Source of the DNA: Candidatus Thorarchaeota archaeon
GTDB taxonomy: Archaea > Asgardarchaeota > Thorarchaeia > Thorarchaeales > Thorarchaeaceae
Length of the DNA stretch: 9,022 nucleotides
Reading direction: 5' to 3'
NCBI GenBank assembly: GCA_016840825.1
Contig: JAEORN010000311.1
Location: 1 to 9,022, forward strand
Shown here in pieces: positions 5,600 to 9,022 of this stretch. Every line of letters starts with the position of its first letter. Within the stretch, counting starts at the first letter, position 1. The notes beneath the pieces were generated by a model. The model ran no database searches. It saw only the letters and a program-made list of their open reading frames with translations, and was not told the DNA's origin. The position numbers were made by a program, and so were the translations under genes.

Positions 5600-6445
5600 A
5601 TGCCCGATGGATGTACTGCCCTAGCTAAAATTGTGGGAAATAGGTACCTTTTGGCTAAGAACCGTGACTTAATCTGGACCGATTTTAGTGATAGTGTTCT
5701 TTTTGAAGACGATGTCTTTCTGGTCAGTGGTGTTGACGTCAGTAATGCACAACCCTGCGGAGCAAGTATCGGTGTAAATCGATGGGGTCTTTCGGCATGC
5801 AATACAACTGTTCTTGTGACATCGGACTCACCATATGATACACTGCTTGAAACCATTCTACGTCAATCAAAGACCGTTGAAGATGCATTCGATCTAGTCC
5901 GAGCAGACATGAAGAGTGGCTCGAGATATCAATGGTGCAATTTTGTTTTGGCATCACCTCAGGGTTTGGGAGCAATAGAGATTGGTGATGGTGTGTGTGT
6001 TCTTGAGCAAGATTACTCTATGGTCACAAGAACAAACCATCACCTGCTTCTTCCTACTGCTGAAATTCTCAAAAAGGCGCCGCCAGCTGAGAGGGAAGCC
6101 GGAGGTCCTCTTTCTACCAGCCAAAGACGAAGGCAAGAAGCTGCTCAACTACTAAAAGATGCGAGTTCACTGATGGACTTCATTCAATTACTAAGCACGC
6201 ATAGTGTCAGTAAGGGATTTGATTCCATTTGTAGGCACCGAAGCGATGGCGCTGCTGCCAATCCCTATTTGGGTGAAACCGTGTACAGCTACATCATAGA
6301 AGTATCTGGTCTTTCCTCAAGTGATATGGACTTCAGGATCAATGTCACTCCTGGTAATCCTTGTCATGGAACCTACAAGGAATTTGCCATTGACTTTGAT
6401 GCACCACCGGAAAAGAAAGAACAACTTGTAATGAGATTTCCCTAG
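5600..6445 (+). CDS. Ntn-fold amide hydrolase/acyltransferase, C45/C59/C69-like
   Basis: This 281-residue protein has the Ntn-hydrolase pattern of the penicillin acyltransferase/choloylglycine hydrolase/dipeptidase C69 group, which make or break linear amide bonds. It begins M-P-D-G-C5-T, so C5 is the likely nucleophile, freed by removing four residues at the G-C bond. Supporting segments are L-L-A-K-N21-R22-D23, G-L-S-A-C-N68-T-T-V, C-N-F-V-L-A-S-P-x-G-x-G-A-I-E-I-G-D (113-130) and V-T-R-T-N146-H-H, which resemble conserved asparagine, aspartate and arginine positions of C45 proteins. The subfamily is unresolved. The ATG at 5600 is the only start compatible with this N terminus; an in-frame stop lies 21 nt upstream, and no good Shine-Dalgarno sequence is present. 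It follows the MFS gene by 41 nt. There is no signal peptide, so it should be cytosolic. The substrate could be a peptide, N-acyl amino acid or lactam. Confidence 0.8.
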   Translation: MPDGCTALAKIVGNRYLLAKNRDLIWTDFSDSVLFEDDVFLVSGVDVSNAQPCGASIGVNRWGLSACNTTVLVTSDSPYDTLLETILRQSKTVEDAFDLVRADMKSGSRYQWCNFVLASPQGLGAIEIGDGVCVLEQDYSMVTRTNHHLLLPTAEILKKAPPAEREAGGPLSTSQRRRQEAAQLLKDASSLMDFIQLLSTHSVSKGFDSICRHRSDGAAANPYLGETVYSYIIEVSGLSSSDMDFRINVTPGNPCHGTYKEFAIDFDAPPEKKEQLVMRFP

Positions 6446-6464
6446 GATTTAACCTGAACAATTG

Positions 6465-6472
6465 TATATATG
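6465..6472 (+). promoter_or_regulatory. TATA box of the lyase gene
   Basis: TATATATG lies about 40 nt before the lyase start, predicting transcription start near 6492-6497 and a short leader that includes the ribosome binding site. The small palindrome ACAATTGT (6458-6465) overlaps its upstream edge. The lyase may therefore be transcribed separately from the two genes before it. Confidence 0.5.
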
Positions 6473-6498
6473 TATCCGAAGTGGTCATCATTAGGAAT

Positions 6499-6504
6499 GA
6501 GGTG
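6499..6504 (+). promoter_or_regulatory. Strong ribosome binding site of the lyase gene
   Basis: GAGGTG lies 5 nt before the ATG at 6510 and fixes that start. It is among the best Shine-Dalgarno matches in the window. Confidence 0.7.
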
Positions 6505-6509
6505 GCAGA

Positions 6510-7409
6510 ATGGATTCTGAAAAGTTCAAGAAAATCCTGCAGGGATATTCAGTGACTACCGTGACTCCTTTCAATGATGATCTATCGAAGATTGATGTGG
6601 AAGGGCTTGCACGCAATATTGAATTCCTGGCGAAACACAAAGTGCCATTGATAATTCCCAATGGCAACACCGGGGAATTCTACTCTCTCTCGGAGCATGA
6701 ATGGTTAGAAGTCCTGAAGACTGTCGTTGAGGTTTCTGGAGAAAGGATTACTGTAATGCCCGGAATTGGCCACTCCATAAAGACTGCTATCGAACAGATG
6801 GAAATGGCAAAGAATCTCAATGTTCCTGCTGTTATGGTTATGTATCCTCAACATGTGTTTTCATCCGAAGAAGGCATTTTCGAATATTACAAGGCACTAC
6901 TAGATGAGTCAAAAGGATTGAGTGTTGTTCTCTATAAGCGAGGACCCTTACTCTCAGATACAGTATTAGCAAAGCTGCTCGAATACGAAAATCTAGTTGG
7001 AGTGAAGTATGCCTTCGGTCGCATTGTCGATTTCTCACTGACAGTCCAGAAGATAGGTCATAAGATTGTATGGTCTTGTGGTACAGCTGAACGGTTTGCT
7101 CCATTTTACTGGTTAGCTGGTGCAAAGGCATTCACTAGTGGCTTGGGAAATTTCGCTCCAAGAATAACAAATCAAATGTACAATGCTCTGCGAACAGACA
7201 ACTATACTGCTGCAATGCTGGTTCAGGAGCAAATTAGCCCTCTTGAGTTTTTGCGAGAGGGGCATGGAGCTGTAGACAATGTTCCTGTAGTAAAAGTCGG
7301 GATGGATCACGTTGGATTAACTGGAGGTCTTTGTCGCCCCCCAATTCGAAAATTAACCGAATCGGAGAGAATGTCTGTCATCAACGCCATCCAAGATTGG
7401 GCTATTTGA
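6510..7409 (+). CDS. DapA/N-acetylneuraminate lyase superfamily aldolase or dehydratase
   Basis: This 299-residue (beta/alpha)8 enzyme would act in the cytosol through a Schiff base between lysine and a 2-oxo acid. Hallmarks are G52-N-T-G-E-F-Y-S-L-S (phosphate/carboxylate-binding loop), Y142 in V-V-L-Y-K-R, the Schiff-base K166 in L-V-G-V-K-Y-A-F-G, and A-F-T-S-G-L-G-N-F-A-P (207-217). G-N-T-G-E-F and Y-x-R resemble 5-dehydro-4-deoxyglucarate dehydratase (KdgD) more than true dihydrodipicolinate synthase, which has G-T-T-G-E and Y-N-x-P. It is therefore more likely a catabolic lyase or dehydratase than the lysine-pathway enzyme. No lysine-biosynthesis genes are nearby. It has its own TATA box and strong GAGGTG site, and converges on the next gene with 6 nt between stops. 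The exact substrate is unknown. Confidence 0.9.
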   Translation: MDSEKFKKILQGYSVTTVTPFNDDLSKIDVEGLARNIEFLAKHKVPLIIPNGNTGEFYSLSEHEWLEVLKTVVEVSGERITVMPGIGHSIKTAIEQMEMAKNLNVPAVMVMYPQHVFSSEEGIFEYYKALLDESKGLSVVLYKRGPLLSDTVLAKLLEYENLVGVKYAFGRIVDFSLTVQKIGHKIVWSCGTAERFAPFYWLAGAKAFTSGLGNFAPRITNQMYNALRTDNYTAAMLVQEQISPLEFLREGHGAVDNVPVVKVGMDHVGLTGGLCRPPIRKLTESERMSVINAIQDWAI

Positions 7410-7415
7410 TTGAGA

Positions 7416-7775
7416 TTAGAATGGACTCTTTCTTATATCAAGTTCATTTGAGCAAAACGGACATCGCGCCTCATTGGGACCAATCCATTCTAAACTGTGA
7501 ATCTCAATGCTGTGATGGCATTCTGGGCATTCCGTTGGCAATCGAATCACCTGCCACTGCATTTGCTGGAAATCCTTTTGATAACCACTTACAAAAGCCC
7601 ATACGAGTAATCCCGGACCAACAGAAACTAAAACGATTCCAAGTGTAAGGTAGATAGTCCATATAGTCCAATCGAAATCCAATGTGAAATTGATGATCAT
7701 TATCATAGAAATTGTGAAAAAGTATCCCCCTACTAGTGTCATTCCTAGTCCTCCGACTAGTGCACCTTTTCTCAT
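7416..7775 (-). CDS. Small membrane protein with C-terminal zinc ribbon
   Basis: A 119-residue protein with two hydrophobic segments (about 5-30 and 38-62) followed by a soluble C-terminal domain carrying C83-P-E-C86 and C105-P-F-C108, a typical zinc ribbon that should face the cytosol. No family is recognised. The start is certain: GGAGGT at 7787-7782 lies 6 nt before the ATG at 7775. It begins 20 nt after the amidohydrolase stop, so the two genes probably form an operon, and it converges with the lyase, leaving only 6 nt between stops. Its architecture is the reverse of the zinc-ribbon membrane protein at the left of the window. A membrane-anchored regulatory or scaffolding role is possible but unsupported. 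Confidence 0.75.
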   Translation of the reverse strand: MRKGALVGGLGMTLVGGYFFTISMIMIINFTLDFDWTIWTIYLTLGIVLVSVGPGLLVWAFVSGYQKDFQQMQWQVIRLPTECPECHHSIEIHSLEWIGPNEARCPFCSNELDIRKSPF

Positions 7776-7781
7776 TCATTT

Positions 7782-7787
7782 ACCTCC
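7782..7787 (-). promoter_or_regulatory. Strong ribosome binding site of the zinc-ribbon membrane protein gene
   Basis: The minus strand reads GGAGGT, a full match to the archaeal anti-Shine-Dalgarno core, 6 nt before the ATG at 7775. It lies inside the 20-nt gap after the amidohydrolase stop. Confidence 0.7.
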
Positions 7788-7795
7788 AAGCTTCC

Positions 7796-8980
7796 CTATT
7801 TTATCGGAATATTATTTCCATTGATGAATACTTGGTCTACCTTGCTGTAGAATTCAAACGGGTCTCCAGTCCAAATGACTATGTCTGCATCTTTTCCTTC
7901 CTCAAAGGAGCCAACCCTATCACCGACTCCCAGTATTTCTGCAGGATTGATGGTTACGCACTTCAGCGCATCGTCCCGACTCATTCCCTCCTTGATAGCA
8001 TGCATTGGTAGAAGCTGAAAATAGTTCATTGGAGTTAGTGAATCTGTTTGAAGCGCCACCTTCACCCCTACTTTATTCAATTCGACAGCTGTCTTGAAAC
8101 CTCTATCTCTTGTTTCTGGTTTGCTCACCCAGAATAGAGTTGGACCTACCACTGCTGGGAACTTGGACTTCGAAATGAATTTGGCAATCTTGTGTCCTTC
8201 AGTACAATGAATCAATACTACTCTAATATTGAATTCATTTGCAATCCGAATTACAGTAGCTATGTCATCGGCTCTATGAGCATGCGCATGAATCGGAATT
8301 TCGCGTTTGAGAACTTTTACAATCGTCTCAAGTCCAAGGTCTCGCTTGGGTGGATTGGGTGGAGTTTCCCCCTTGTCGACAGCCTCCTTGGCTTTTGTTA
8401 GATATGCCTCTAATTCAATGATATGATTCTGACCATCAACCAATGCTTTCCTGAGAACTGCTGCTACTCCCATCCTAGTTGATGGCGCTCGTTTTTCAGT
8501 GCCATGTACTCTCTTTGGATTCTCACCAAATGCCACTTTCATTCCAGAAGGCGCCATCAGTATCATTTCATCAACAACCCCTGAACCAATTGGCTTTACT
8601 ACAAATGCCTCTCCCGAGATGACATTGGCTGAGCCAGGTCCTGTATTGATACATGTTACCCCTCCTTTGATCACCTCTGTAAGTGATGGTTCGTCCGGAT
8701 TGAATCCGTCTATACCTCTCATATCCGGTGTGACTGGATTTGTCATCTCATTTCCATCTGTCCCAGCCCAACCGATGGAGCCATCGAATAGACCTTGATG
8801 CGTATGTGCATCTATGAAACCTGGGACAACATACCCGCCCTTTGCGTCAATTATCTTAGTTCCCTTGGGTATTTTGACAGAAGTGCCTATCGATCGTATT
8901 TTGTCATCAAACAACAATGTTCCACTCTCGATTTTTCCATTCACTGGACAGAGAATTGTGGCATTAATTATTGCCTTCAT
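7796..8980 (-). CDS. Imidazolonepropionase-like metal-dependent amidohydrolase
   Basis: This 394-residue cytosolic enzyme has the amidohydrolase layout of a beta-sandwich strand set, a metal-binding TIM barrel and a C-terminal return to the sandwich. The metal-site motif G-F-I-D-A-H59-T-H61 follows the typical G-G-Y-V-V-P. Later ligands are H231/H233 in P-I-H-A-H-A-H-R-A-D-D-I, H258 in V-V-L-I-H-C-T-E-G-H, and D313 in A-L-Q-T-D-S. The end (T-I-N-P-A-E-I-L-G-V-G, then G-S-F-E-E-G-K-D-A-D-I-V-I-W) is the classic amidohydrolase terminus. It hydrolyses cyclic or linear amide bonds in general; the group includes imidazolonepropionases and many uncharacterised relatives. The histidine usually seen after the aspartate (T-D-H) is serine here. 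GAGGT at 8991-8987 lies 6 nt before the ATG at 8980, and the zinc-ribbon protein follows. The promoter is not visible and probably lies beyond 9022. No histidine-degradation genes are present. Confidence 0.9.
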   Translation of the reverse strand: MKAIINATILCPVNGKIESGTLLFDDKIRSIGTSVKIPKGTKIIDAKGGYVVPGFIDAHTHQGLFDGSIGWAGTDGNEMTNPVTPDMRGIDGFNPDEPSLTEVIKGGVTCINTGPGSANVISGEAFVVKPIGSGVVDEMILMAPSGMKVAFGENPKRVHGTEKRAPSTRMGVAAVLRKALVDGQNHIIELEAYLTKAKEAVDKGETPPNPPKRDLGLETIVKVLKREIPIHAHAHRADDIATVIRIANEFNIRVVLIHCTEGHKIAKFISKSKFPAVVGPTLFWVSKPETRDRGFKTAVELNKVGVKVALQTDSLTPMNYFQLLPMHAIKEGMSRDDALKCVTINPAEILGVGDRVGSFEEGKDADIVIWTGDPFEFYSKVDQVFINGNNIPIK

Positions 8981-9022
8981 TGCTTAACCTCGAATATCAA
9001 ATCAAGAGTAAGCTGGACAAAA

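Noticed and set aside
6510..7409. Lysine-pathway dihydrodipicolinate synthase (dapA)
   Set aside because: The loop and tyrosine motifs differ from true DapA and no lysine genes are nearby, so only the superfamily is assigned.
7504..7779. Alternative minus-strand frame using almost the same start region as the zinc-ribbon membrane protein
   Set aside because: Its start would be only 2 nt from the GGAGGT site, and its product has neither the spans nor the CPxC pairs of the chosen frame.
8499..8798. A 99-codon open frame antisense to the amidohydrolase
   Set aside because: The proline/serine-rich translation is typical of the antisense of a conserved gene; no ribosome binding site.
1..9022. 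tRNA or rRNA genes, CRISPR arrays, insertion sequences, toxin-antitoxin or other defence genes
   Set aside because: Reading both strands I saw no regularly spaced repeats, no tRNA-like T-loop/anticodon arrangement, and no transposase, integrase or nuclease motifs.

Overview
The window reads as chromosomal DNA from an archaeon. Several starts have a TATA-like element at the archaeal distance: about 24-31 nt before the putative DinB start, and ahead of the lyase gene at 6510. Others have GGAGGT-type ribosome binding sites, and some have no ribosome binding site and look leaderless. Small zinc-ribbon membrane proteins are scattered among metabolic genes. The overall flavour suggests an Asgard-type (for example Thorarchaeota-like) genome, but this is an impression from protein style only. 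No rRNA, tRNA or marker gene is present to confirm it.

Left part (1-1405): a DinB/YfiT-like four-helix metal protein on the + strand converges on a minus-strand zinc-ribbon membrane protein. A 10-bp inverted repeat and a minus-strand, cysteine-rich 87-residue membrane protein follow.

Middle (1546-4222, minus strand): a membrane acyltransferase of the acyltransferase-3 family sits upstream of a DppD/OppD-type ABC ATPase. The ATPase has altered signature and H-loop motifs and has no permease, binding protein or partner ATPase in the window. The short gap between the two genes holds three consecutive inverted repeats, the most structured non-coding stretch here.

Right part (4323-8980): after a divergent promoter region come three + strand genes: an MFS transporter, an Ntn-type amide hydrolase/acyltransferase (C45/C59/C69-like), and a DapA/KdgD-type lyase with its own TATA box and strong ribosome binding site. 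The lyase converges within 6 nt on a minus-strand pair, an imidazolonepropionase-like amidohydrolase followed by another small zinc-ribbon membrane protein.

Taken together, the right part could import or export a small amide- or lactam-type compound and break it down (MFS, Ntn hydrolase, amidohydrolase, lyase). That link rests on proximity alone. I see no CRISPR array, insertion sequence, integrase or recognisable defence system. The window looks like ordinary accessory metabolism with several orphan small membrane proteins.
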